The position numbers and the translations under genes are program-made. The notes below the pieces were generated by a model. The model saw nothing but the letters and a program-made list of their open reading frames with translations. It ran no database searches and was not told the origin of the DNA. A stretch of 7,628 bases of DNA from CAYHDV01 sp047619465 (GTDB lineage: Bacteria; Patescibacteriota; Minisyncoccia; Phycocordibacterales; CSBR16-119). Positions 1 through 4,386 of this stretch are shown one piece after another (position 1 is the first letter of the stretch; every line of letters starts with the position of its first letter). Location of the stretch: positions 1 through 7,628 of the forward strand of contig JBLHJW010000026.1 of NCBI GenBank assembly GCA_047619465.1, written 5' to 3'.

Positions 1-393
1 TTCCGTGTACTGACGCTGAAGATCTACAAGAAGAGACTCTGCAGTAACCAAATCTGACTGAGCCTGTTGAAGAGAGATTTCTTGGCTATCATTTTTAAGT
101 GTAATTATTCTATCTCCCGCAGAAACAAATGACCCTTCACTTACATGAGTTCGCTCTATAATTCCTGATATCTCAGAACTAACTTCTGCTGATCTGGCAG
201 CCTTAATAGAACCAGTGAAGTTCAACGAATCTATCACGCCAGCTGCACCGTGTGGGAAAATGACCCCAACTTGCTTACGAGATGTAACTTCCTCTACATC
301 GGGTTCCGATCCTCCTCCAATAATACGCATTACAATAAATATAAGTAAAGCTACTCCTCCAATAATAAATCCTATGTTTCTTTTATTTTTCAT
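1..393 (-). CDS. HlyD/AcrA-type periplasmic adaptor (membrane fusion protein) of an efflux system, N-terminal 131 residues
   Basis: The reading frame opens with an ATG at 393 and is still open at base 1, so the C-terminal part is missing. Residues 1-6 are basic (MKNKRN). Residues 7-25 form one hydrophobic membrane anchor, followed by an extracytoplasmic segment. Residues about 55-105 fit the first beta strand and half-lipoyl (biotinyl-like) domain of RND/MacA adaptors. Visible landmarks are FTGSIKAARSAEVSSEISG, then an EGSFVSAGDRIITL stretch matching the AcrA/HlyD 'V.EG..V.kGd.L' pattern. A glutamine-rich helix (SLQQAQSDLVTAESLL) follows and would begin the coiled-coil hairpin. In this family the protein links an inner-membrane ABC or RND pump to an outer conduit, or assists a MacB-type exporter. 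The gene starts 2 nt after the stop of the TetR-type gene, so it is probably co-transcribed and translationally coupled. The pump itself should lie just outside the window. No strong Shine-Dalgarno is seen; GGA lies about 13 nt upstream. Confidence 0.88.
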   Translation of the reverse strand, partial: MKNKRNIGFIIGGVALLIFIVMRIIGGGSEPDVEEVTSRKQVGVIFPHGAAGVIDSLNFTGSIKAARSAEVSSEISGIIERTHVSEGSFVSAGDRIITLKNDSQEISLQQAQSDLVTAESLLVDLQRQYTE

Positions 394-395
394 GA

Positions 396-917
396 TTATG
401 CTTTTTCCAATAACGTTGTTAATAATGTTGAATATTCCTTTGGTGTTAATGAGTGTGTTTTTTCTGAAACACAACGTGCGTACATCTGGGTCGTATCGAG
501 TATGAGTCTCATTGCAAGAGGTGCCGGAACCCGGAGCTTTTGTAATGAAAGATATTCAAGAAGAAGTGCGTCTACTTTATGCAGCCTCTTTGAAATACTT
601 TTAAAGCTGCATGAGCTCAGCTTCTGAACAGAGAACAGAAGTGGCCCGTTCTTTGCAGAAATCTTAAACATCCGAAGTAATTTGTCTGGAAGTTTCTCCT
701 GCTTATCCTTAATGACCTCGATCACTTCATCTAAGATTTCTTCCAGCAATTCAAGGTATATAGCCTCCTTGTTTTTGAAAAAATAATAAAGAGAAGATTT
801 CTTGATGCCAACCGCCTCAGCGATCATGCTCATGCTCGCCCCAGCAAAACCATTTTTAGCAAAGAGCTTTCCAGCGTCGCAAAGAACTTTCTCCTGCATG
901 TTGTTTTCTTTTTTCAT
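396..917 (-). CDS. TetR/AcrR-family transcriptional repressor
   Basis: This 173-residue protein has the usual TetR layout. Residues about 8-52 form the DNA-binding domain, with helix 1 (LCDAGKLFAKNGFAGASM), the HTH (MIAEAVGIKKSSLYYFF) and the diagnostic YYFFKNKEAIYLELL helix 4. The remaining helical part (about 55-173) would be the ligand-binding and dimer domain, which is too variable to name an inducer. The length is slightly short of the common 190-210. ATG917 is preferred over the in-frame ATG899 because it stands directly after a promoter and a palindromic operator (923-948), and AGG lies 10 nt upstream inside the operator. The adaptor gene follows after 2 nt. The inferred role is to repress its own operon, and so the efflux genes, until a toxic or signalling compound binds. 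The family call is firm; ligand and target are inferred from context. Confidence 0.92.
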   Translation of the reverse strand: MKKENNMQEKVLCDAGKLFAKNGFAGASMSMIAEAVGIKKSSLYYFFKNKEAIYLELLEEILDEVIEVIKDKQEKLPDKLLRMFKISAKNGPLLFSVQKLSSCSFKSISKRLHKVDALLLEYLSLQKLRVPAPLAMRLILDTTQMYARCVSEKTHSLTPKEYSTLLTTLLEKA

Positions 918-922
918 AGTAA

Positions 923-948
923 TTTTGCCTACCGATGGGTAGGTAAAA
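923..948. promoter_or_regulatory. Palindromic operator, probable TetR-type repressor binding site
   Basis: This is a 26-bp inverted repeat with arms TTTTGCCTACC and GGTAGGTAAAA around a 4-bp centre (gatg); 10 of 11 arm positions pair. It begins one base after the -10 box of the promoter for the regulator gene, covers the expected transcription start, and ends 5 bp before the start codon. A repressor bound here would block polymerase. The position and symmetry fit TetR-family autoregulation. The binding itself is inferred. Confidence 0.8.
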
Positions 949-949
949 C

Positions 950-978
950 AGTATAAACTATTTTTGGGGATACATCAA
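950..978 (-). promoter_or_regulatory. Sigma-70-type promoter of the tetR-adaptor operon
   Basis: Read on the minus strand, a -35 box TTGATG (973-978) and a -10 box TATACT (950-955) are separated by exactly 17 bp. Transcription would start about seven bases later, inside the palindromic operator, giving a leader of about 25 nt before the regulator start codon. Confidence 0.75.
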
Positions 979-1005
979 TTAAATAATTAAGTAAGAAACG
1001 GTAAT

Positions 1006-1026
1006 AAAAAAACGCCCTTGCGGGCG
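1006..1026 (-). terminator. Intrinsic terminator of the tRNA-fMet transcript
   Basis: On the minus strand the stem CGCCC / GGGCG closes a GCAA tetraloop (1013-1026) and is followed at once by seven T (1006-1012). It lies 12 nt past the 3' end of the initiator tRNA. It keeps that transcript from running into the promoter and operator of the downstream regulator gene. Confidence 0.85.
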
Positions 1027-1038
1027 CTTTCTTTCTTG

Positions 1039-1109
1039 TTGCGGGGCCTGGAATCGAACCAGGGTCTTGAGGTTATGAGCCTCACGAGATACCTCTTCTC
1101 TACCCCGCT
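1039..1109 (-). tRNA. Initiator tRNA-fMet (CAT)
   Basis: The cloverleaf folds fully. The acceptor stem has GCGGGG/CCCCGC at positions 2-7/66-71, with an unpaired A1-A72 at the end; a 1:72 mismatch marks bacterial initiator tRNAs because it allows formylation. The D stem is GAGA/TCTC with a short 7-nt loop, the anticodon arm is TGAGG-CTCATAA-CCTCA, and the T arm is CCTGG-TTCGATT-CCAGG. The gene aligns closely with the E. coli initiator tRNA from GCGGGGT through the CTCATAA loop. CCA is not encoded; ACAA follows. Unusually, the three anticodon-stem pairs next to the loop are A-T, G-C, G-C rather than three G-C pairs. It has its own promoter (1122-1149) and terminator (1006-1026). Confidence 0.93.
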
Positions 1110-1121
1110 ATGCAGAACACC

Positions 1122-1149
1122 ATTATACAAAAAATTAGGATTTTATCAA
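1122..1149 (-). promoter_or_regulatory. Promoter of tRNA-fMet
   Basis: On the minus strand, TTGATA (1144-1149) and a perfect TATAAT (1122-1127) are separated by 16 bp. The predicted start is near 1115, a few bases before the tRNA 5' end. It is arranged back to back with the promoter of the plus-strand tRNA-Met. Confidence 0.8.
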
Positions 1150-1154
1150 GCCTA

Positions 1155-1183
1155 TTGAAATTTGTCCCTAAAAATGCTACTTT
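1155..1183 (+). promoter_or_regulatory. Probable promoter of tRNA-Met
   Basis: TTGAAA (1155-1160) and TACTTT (1178-1183) are 17 bp apart. The -35 box is good but the -10 box is weak, keeping only T1, A2 and T6 of the consensus. The predicted start near 1190 is suitably placed before the tRNA at 1197. Confidence 0.5.
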
Positions 1184-1196
1184 ATTGTTTATCCAT

Positions 1197-1270
1197 GTCG
1201 GGGTAGCTCAGTTGGTTAGAGCGGTCGTCTCATACGCGACAGGTCGTGAGTTCAACTCTCACCTCCGACA
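1197..1270 (+). tRNA. Elongator tRNA-Met (CAT)
   Basis: A 74-nt cloverleaf is visible. The acceptor stem GTCGGGG/CTCCGAC has one G-U pair. The D arm is GCTC-AGTTGGTTA-GAGC, the anticodon arm is GTCGT-CTCATAC-GCGAC, the T arm is GTGAG-TTCAACT-CTCAC, and position 73 is A. CCA is not encoded. The paired 1:72 end rules out an initiator. A CAT anticodon could also belong to lysidine-modified tRNA-Ile2. The CATAC loop sequence resembles Gram-positive elongator Met tRNAs more than Ile2 (CATAA), so Met is preferred but not certain. No terminator is evident before the next tRNA. Confidence 0.85.
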
Positions 1271-1322
1271 CACGAATGGCTTTTATGGCTTTTTTGTAAT
1301 TAAAATACGAAACTTTTAGTGC

Positions 1323-1351
1323 TTGTTTTTACAGGTAAAAAAGGTTATATT
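1323..1351 (+). promoter_or_regulatory. Probable promoter of tRNA-Asp
   Basis: TTGTTT (1323-1328) and TATATT (1346-1351) are separated by 17 bp. The predicted start is near 1358, about 22 nt before the mature tRNA. A second TTGACC at 1351-1356 has no good -10 box at a usable distance. Confidence 0.55.
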
Positions 1352-1379
1352 TGACCGGTACTTTTTAAGTATCGACTAT

Positions 1380-1453
1380 GCAGTCGTAGCTCAACTGGTT
1401 AGAGCACTCGCCTGTCACGCGAGAGGTTGCGGGTTCGAATCCCGTCGATTGCG
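1380..1453 (+). tRNA. tRNA-Asp (GTC)
   Basis: A 74-nt cloverleaf is visible. The acceptor stem GCAGTCG/CGATTGC pairs throughout with one G-U. The D arm is GCTC-AACTGGTTA-GAGC, the anticodon arm is CTCGC-CTGTCAC-GCGAG with anticodon GTC, and the T arm is GCGGG-TTCGAAT-CCCGT. G73 is the discriminator expected for aspartate. CCA is not encoded. A strong hairpin terminator begins 5 nt downstream, and the last 11 bases of the gene recur at 1620-1630. Confidence 0.95.
1443..1453 (+). repeat. Direct repeat copy 1: 3' end of tRNA-Asp
   Basis: CGTCGATTGCG covers the last T-stem base pair region, the 3' acceptor strand and the discriminator of tRNA-Asp. The identical 11-mer occurs in the same orientation at 1620-1630. 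tRNA 3' ends duplicated in this way are the usual trace of tyrosine-recombinase integration. Confidence 0.6.
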
Positions 1454-1457
1454 CATA

Positions 1458-1500
1458 AAACACAAAAGCCCAAATGCAACGCATTTGGGCTTTTGTGTTT
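1458..1500. terminator. Perfect 20-bp bidirectional terminator hairpin
   Basis: The arms 1458-1477 and 1481-1500 are exact reverse complements around the 3-nt loop AAC. The stem has a GC core (AAAGCCC / GGGCTTT) flanked by A/T-rich ends, so each strand ends in a T-rich run (CTTTTGTGTTT). It terminates tRNA-Asp on the plus strand. It could equally terminate minus-strand transcripts coming from the membrane-protein gene at 1650-2240. Confidence 0.85.
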
Positions 1501-1501
1501 A

Positions 1502-1521
1502 CCGTAAGGGTGGGATTCGAA
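1502..1521 (-). pseudogene. Possible 3' remnant of a tRNA gene (T loop, T stem, acceptor strand)
   Basis: On the minus strand, TTCGAAT (T-loop consensus) is followed by CCCAC (a normal 3' T-stem strand), a 7-nt acceptor strand CCTTACG and a G discriminator. The bidirectional hairpin follows directly, as it would after a real tRNA. The five bases before the T loop (CGCCG) do not pair with CCCAC, and no matching 5' acceptor strand is found upstream, so no full cloverleaf exists. It is best read as a tRNA relic broken at the T loop. Chance similarity is possible. Confidence 0.45.
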
Positions 1522-1619
1522 CGGCGGATCCATATTTCGAACAAAGTTAGAAAAGGCGATTCGTGTCCAGCGAACTGAGAGTTTTACTTGAAGAAAAATC
1601 CAGTATCGTGGAATAAACA

Positions 1620-1630
1620 CGTCGATTGCG
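1620..1630 (+). repeat. Direct repeat copy 2: att-like duplicate of the tRNA-Asp 3' end
   Basis: This is an exact 11-bp match to 1443-1453, 177 bp downstream in the same orientation and 19 bp outside the stop of the minus-strand membrane-protein gene. The 166 bp between the copies hold only the terminator hairpin, the tRNA-like fragment and about 100 bp (1522-1619) in which nothing is recognised. No integrase is present, so if this is an att scar the element is gone or was very small. Confidence 0.5.
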
Positions 1631-1649
1631 TCAAAAGATACTTCTTGTT

Positions 1650-2240
1650 TTATATATAATTAAATTCTTTAAATACAGCTTCAAAGTGAGCAACTGATTC
1701 ACGGGCTATTTTATAAGTAAGGTCATAAGCGCTTCCATCATGAGCAATTCTATTTCTGACTTTGTGTCCTTCCCATGCGCTCTGAAGAGTTAGAAAATCA
1801 CTTGGATCCATATTTTTCAATCTTTCTGCAACAGTGTCTCCCTTTATTTTCATCTGTAGGGTCATCTCATCCAACATCGTATCTGCCTCAATAATAGATA
1901 GCCTCCACTCTGCTGGGTTATTAGAATTAATATGTTCCTGTACTTTTATCCATCTTGGGTTCTTCTTGCTCTCAGCTTCAGTATCTTCAGCAAAAAGAAT
2001 TTTGTTAATTTTGTTTTCCTTTTCTCTTTTTATTTCCCCTATTCGCATAACAGAATAGGCGATCCAAGCAATAACAAAAATAAGAAGAACTGAAAAGAAA
2101 AATACAAAAAAGGCGCCAAGCTTTCCGTTTGTGAAAAACTCCTTTATAAAGGGAAATACATTTTGAAAAAATTCTGTTATCTGAACAAAAACATATTCAA
2201 GGTTTAGAAAATTTGGTTCAAAAATAGGCTCTGTATTCAT
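1650..2240 (-). CDS. Single-pass membrane protein with HEPN-like cytosolic domain, function unknown
   Basis: This 196-residue protein has an amphipathic, Phe-rich N-terminus (1-38) and one strong transmembrane helix (about 41-65, LGAFFVFFFSVLLIFVIAWI). A basic, charged linker (68-80, IKREKENKINK) points to a cytosolic C-terminus. The helical C-terminal domain (about 95-196) contains NPAEWRLSIIEADTMLDEM and then HKVRNRIAHDGSAYDL. The R162-N-x3-H167 motif matches the R-x4-6-H signature of HEPN domains, with the common polar residue after Arg. To my knowledge similar proteins recur in Parcubacteria without a known role. HEPN domains are often RNases or nucleotide-linked dimerisation modules, but no activity can be claimed here. 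The gene starts 12 nt after gatA and has no Shine-Dalgarno; a TATAAT lies 6 nt before ATG, so it may be read from a leaderless transcript as well as from the gatCA unit. Confidence 0.85.
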   Translation of the reverse strand: MNTEPIFEPNFLNLEYVFVQITEFFQNVFPFIKEFFTNGKLGAFFVFFFSVLLIFVIAWIAYSVMRIGEIKREKENKINKILFAEDTEAESKKNPRWIKVQEHINSNNPAEWRLSIIEADTMLDEMTLQMKIKGDTVAERLKNMDPSDFLTLQSAWEGHKVRNRIAHDGSAYDLTYKIARESVAHFEAVFKEFNYI

Positions 2241-2246
2241 GTAATT

Positions 2247-2252
2247 ATTATA
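2247..2252 (-). promoter_or_regulatory. Candidate -10 box for a leaderless transcript of the membrane-protein gene
   Basis: On the minus strand a perfect TATAAT overlaps the end of gatA, and its 3' edge is only 6 nt from the ATG at 2240. Transcription would start at or next to the start codon. No recognisable -35 box lies 16-18 bp upstream, so support is moderate. Confidence 0.4.
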
Positions 2253-3665
2253 CTACAACGACTCAATATCTTTTCCCAGAGTGAACAATTTCTCTTCGGC
2301 AAAATGAGTAGCCATGATTTGAACATCAAGAGGCAGGCCATTTGAATGAGTTCCTTTTGGAATTGAAATTGCGGGAATTCCAGCAATATTTGCGGGGACA
2401 GTAAATATATCAGATAAGTACATCTGAATAGGATCAGACTTTTCTCCAAATTTAAAAGCTGGAGATGGTGTAGCCGGAGTCATCACAACATCAACCTCTT
2501 CGAATACTTTCTTGAGTCCCTGGGTTATCTTCGTTCGAACCTTCTGAGCCTTGTTGTAGTAAGCATCATAATATCCATGAGAAAGAACATATGTACCAAG
2601 AAGTATCCTCTTTTTAACCTCTTTTCCAAAACCTTGAGCTCTGGTTTTTTTGTATGAATCGTCTACATTTTCCCCTTGAACAGACAAGCCAAAACGAATT
2701 CCATCGAGTCGGGAAAGGTTGGTAGAAGCTTCAGCTGGCATAAGGATATAGTAGACAGCAAGAGAAGACTCGATGTCTGGAATCGAAATATCTACGATCT
2801 CATAACCCTTATCTTTTAACTTCTCTAGTGTTTCTTCGAAGTTTTTCTTTACCTCTGAGTCAACTCCTTCCATATTCACAAAATCTCTTGGCACACCAAT
2901 CTTTTTTACTTCCCCTGACACGGAAGAAATTTTATCTTCTGGCATAGAAGTGGAATCCATGGCATCCTGCCCTTTGATTGCATCGTAGACTATTTTAGAG
3001 TCTTCCACTGACTTTGTAAGTGGTCCAATAACATCCAGTGATGAAGCCATGGCAATAAGTCCATATCTCGAAACACTTCCGTATGTAGGCTTTAATCCAA
3101 CAAGACCACAGTATGATGCAGGCTGACGAATAGAACCTCCTGTGTCAGACCCTAGAGCAACAAGAGCTCCATTCATGGCAACAGCTGAGGCTGACCCTCC
3201 AGAAGAACCGCCTGGAACACGGTCAGTGTCCAATGGGTTTTTAGTTGGACCATAGCAAGAAGTTTCTGTAGAAGAACCCATAGCAGCATCATCCATGTTT
3301 GTTCTACCCAAGAAGATTACTCCGGATTCTTTTAATTTCTTTGTAACTGTTGAGTCATATACAGCGGTGTAATTTTTTAGAATATTTGATGCTGAACTTG
3401 CAATTTTTCCTTTTATGAGAATATTGTCCTTCATCCCAAAAGGTATACCAGTAAGTTCTGTAGCTGTGCCGTCTGCAAATTTTGACTGGGCAAATTCCAC
3501 CTGGCCATCTAAGTCAGAATAAATTTCTATATAGGCATTTATGTCTTTGTTTTTTGAATTAATGTTTTCTAAATAAGCATCCACAAGATCCCTTACAGAA
3601 AATTCCCCAGACTTGAGTGACGCATGGGCTGACTTTATTGTGATGTTTTGTAAATCAATAGACAT
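2253..3665 (-). CDS. gatA: Asp-tRNA(Asn)/Glu-tRNA(Gln) amidotransferase subunit A
   Basis: This 470-residue amidase-signature enzyme is near the usual GatA length of about 480. The Ser-cis-Ser-Lys triad is visible: K79 in GIPFGMKDN, S154 in PGGSSGGSAS and S178 in GSDTGGSIRQPA. These are the same positions as I recall for Staphylococcus GatA. RVPGGSSGGS and GLVGLKPTYGSVSRYGL are typical of GatA rather than general amidases, as is the C-terminal substrate region with MTPATPSPAF. It hydrolyses glutamine and supplies ammonia to GatB, which amidates Glu-tRNA(Gln) and often Asp-tRNA(Asn) in the cytoplasm. It starts 1 nt after the gatC stop, so translation is probably coupled; no good Shine-Dalgarno is seen. 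The stop is TAG. Presence of the gene suggests the genome makes Gln-tRNA and/or Asn-tRNA indirectly. Confidence 0.97.
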   Translation of the reverse strand: MSIDLQNITIKSAHASLKSGEFSVRDLVDAYLENINSKNKDINAYIEIYSDLDGQVEFAQSKFADGTATELTGIPFGMKDNILIKGKIASSASNILKNYTAVYDSTVTKKLKESGVIFLGRTNMDDAAMGSSTETSCYGPTKNPLDTDRVPGGSSGGSASAVAMNGALVALGSDTGGSIRQPASYCGLVGLKPTYGSVSRYGLIAMASSLDVIGPLTKSVEDSKIVYDAIKGQDAMDSTSMPEDKISSVSGEVKKIGVPRDFVNMEGVDSEVKKNFEETLEKLKDKGYEIVDISIPDIESSLAVYYILMPAEASTNLSRLDGIRFGLSVQGENVDDSYKKTRAQGFGKEVKKRILLGTYVLSHGYYDAYYNKAQKVRTKITQGLKKVFEEVDVVMTPATPSPAFKFGEKSDPIQMYLSDIFTVPANIAGIPAISIPKGTHSNGLPLDVQIMATHFAEEKLFTLGKDIESL

Positions 3666-3666
3666 A

Positions 3667-3948
3667 TTAGAGAATCTTCTTAACCTTTATAAATCCGTCC
3701 TGTGTATCTGGAGCCTCTGCCAAAATCTCTTCTGTAAACTCTCCTGGAGCACTTGGGTTCTCATCTTCACGAACAACGTTTTTAACCATGTATTCTGGCT
3801 CAATATCTCCCACATCTACCTTTTGAATCTGATCAACGTAAGCTAGAATAGAGTCCAGGTCTTTGCGAAAGTCTTCTGCTTCATTATCTGAAACCTCTAT
3901 TTTTGCCAGATCTCCTAGCTTTTTTATCTCATCGTTTGAAATACTCAT
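3667..3948 (-). CDS. gatC: Asp-tRNA(Asn)/Glu-tRNA(Gln) amidotransferase subunit C
   Basis: This 93-residue protein is of normal GatC size. It has the N-terminal helix pattern (IKKLGDLAKIEVSDNEAEDFRKDLDSILAYVDQI), the QKVDVGDIEP turn, the VREDE segment and the C-terminal GFIKVKKIL strand that matches the family ending 'F.VP.vl'. GatC wraps GatA and GatB and stabilises the complex. It is the first gene of a gatC-gatA unit. gatB is not adjacent, so it must be elsewhere if the complex is complete. The unit begins just after a terminator; a -10-like TATACT ends 7 nt before ATG3948 and no Shine-Dalgarno is present, suggesting a leaderless mRNA. Confidence 0.95.
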   Translation of the reverse strand: MSISNDEIKKLGDLAKIEVSDNEAEDFRKDLDSILAYVDQIQKVDVGDIEPEYMVKNVVREDENPSAPGEFTEEILAEAPDTQDGFIKVKKIL

Positions 3949-3955
3949 AGGCTAC

Positions 3956-3961
3956 AGTATA
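3956..3961 (-). promoter_or_regulatory. Candidate -10 box of gatCA (leaderless start)
   Basis: On the minus strand TATACT lies 7 nt before the gatC ATG, placing the transcription start at about the A of the start codon. At 17 bp upstream there is only the T-run of the preceding terminator (TTTTTT), so the -35 box is poor. A separate promoter is needed here because the preceding transcript ends at the terminator. Confidence 0.5.
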
Positions 3962-3977
3962 CAGATATAGGCCAAAT

Positions 3978-4008
3978 AAAAAAAGCCCTGCAGATTGCAG
4001 AGCTTTTT
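3978..4008 (-). terminator. Intrinsic terminator after the ligA-orphan gene unit
   Basis: On the minus strand a 13-bp stem (arms 3996-4008 and 3980-3992, AAAAAGCTCTGCA pairing with TGCAGGGCTTTTT, one G-U) closes a 3-nt loop and runs into seven T. It begins 9 nt past the TAG of the 108-residue gene and separates the pilin-ligA unit from gatCA. The mirrored A/T ends may let it act in both directions. Confidence 0.85.
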
Positions 4009-4017
4009 ATTCCATTG

Positions 4018-4344
4018 CTACCTTACCTTGGAGTGTATTCCTTTAATCAGCGGCCATATCTCCGATAGAATTTTCCTTCCTCTCTCAAGGTCGAAATTAT
4101 CAGGGACAACAACGTACCACATGTCATTTGGGTCAAAGTAAACTACTAATTCATCCTTATTACGAAGGACAAGGTTCTCTACTTCCTTCTTCTCATCAAT
4201 ACTCATATAGTCTGAATCTTGAATAACTTTTTTAATATCTGCAAGCAATTCGTCAATCATAGGAGCAGCTTTCTCCCTTATGAGTTTCATTTTCTTATCA
4301 AACAATATAAAAGTTTTTTCAATAAGACGTAAGTCGTCTGACAT
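4018..4344 (-). CDS. Small charged helical protein, unrecognised
   Basis: I do not recognise this 108-residue protein. It is charged and apparently cytosolic, with no signal peptide, no transmembrane helix and no cysteine. Residues 1-62 look like two long helices rich in Lys, Asp and Glu (LIEKTFILFDKKMKLIREK and MIDELLADIKKVIQD). A short strand-like region follows (68-80, VYFDPNDMWYVVVP), then a final helix (ERGRKILSEIWPLIKGIH). It lies 42 nt after ligA and ends 9 nt before a terminator, so it is probably the last gene of the ligA transcript. Coding status is supported by length, codon-like composition and fit between neighbours. The AAAGGAA before ATG4344 leaves only 2 nt of spacing, which is too close for a standard Shine-Dalgarno. 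The next in-frame ATG (residue 19) would remove the first helix. Confidence 0.75.
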   Translation of the reverse strand: MSDDLRLIEKTFILFDKKMKLIREKAAPMIDELLADIKKVIQDSDYMSIDEKKEVENLVLRNKDELVVYFDPNDMWYVVVPDNFDLERGRKILSEIWPLIKGIHSKVR

Positions 4345-4386
4345 TTCCTTTGTTTTTTAATTTAAACAAAAGATAACACTCATTGG

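Noticed and set aside
215..505. Plus-strand open frame of 96 codons
   Set aside because: It lies antisense to the adaptor and TetR-type genes, which are clearly coding; the product is low-complexity and hydrophobic.
1271..1379. A terminator between tRNA-Met and tRNA-Asp
   Set aside because: The repeated GGCTTTTATGGCTTTTTT after tRNA-Met is a direct repeat, not an inverted one, so no stem forms.
1110..1620. Open frames over the tRNA cluster (1110-1319 and 1323-1550 on plus, 1399-1620 on minus), encoding GVAQLVRA- and GIRT-type peptides
   Set aside because: These are translations of tRNA genes and of the terminator palindrome. Peptides like VAQLVRA and GGIRT are well-known artefacts of D-arm and T-arm sequences. 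No start signals or protein family support them.
1501..1649. A small RNA gene or complete tRNA in the spacer after the hairpin
   Set aside because: Only a T-arm-like end is visible; no matching 5' acceptor, D arm or anticodon arm could be folded, and no promoter is evident.
2237..2449. Minus-strand open frame of 70 codons inside gatA
   Set aside because: It is an out-of-frame shadow of the conserved gatA C-terminus.
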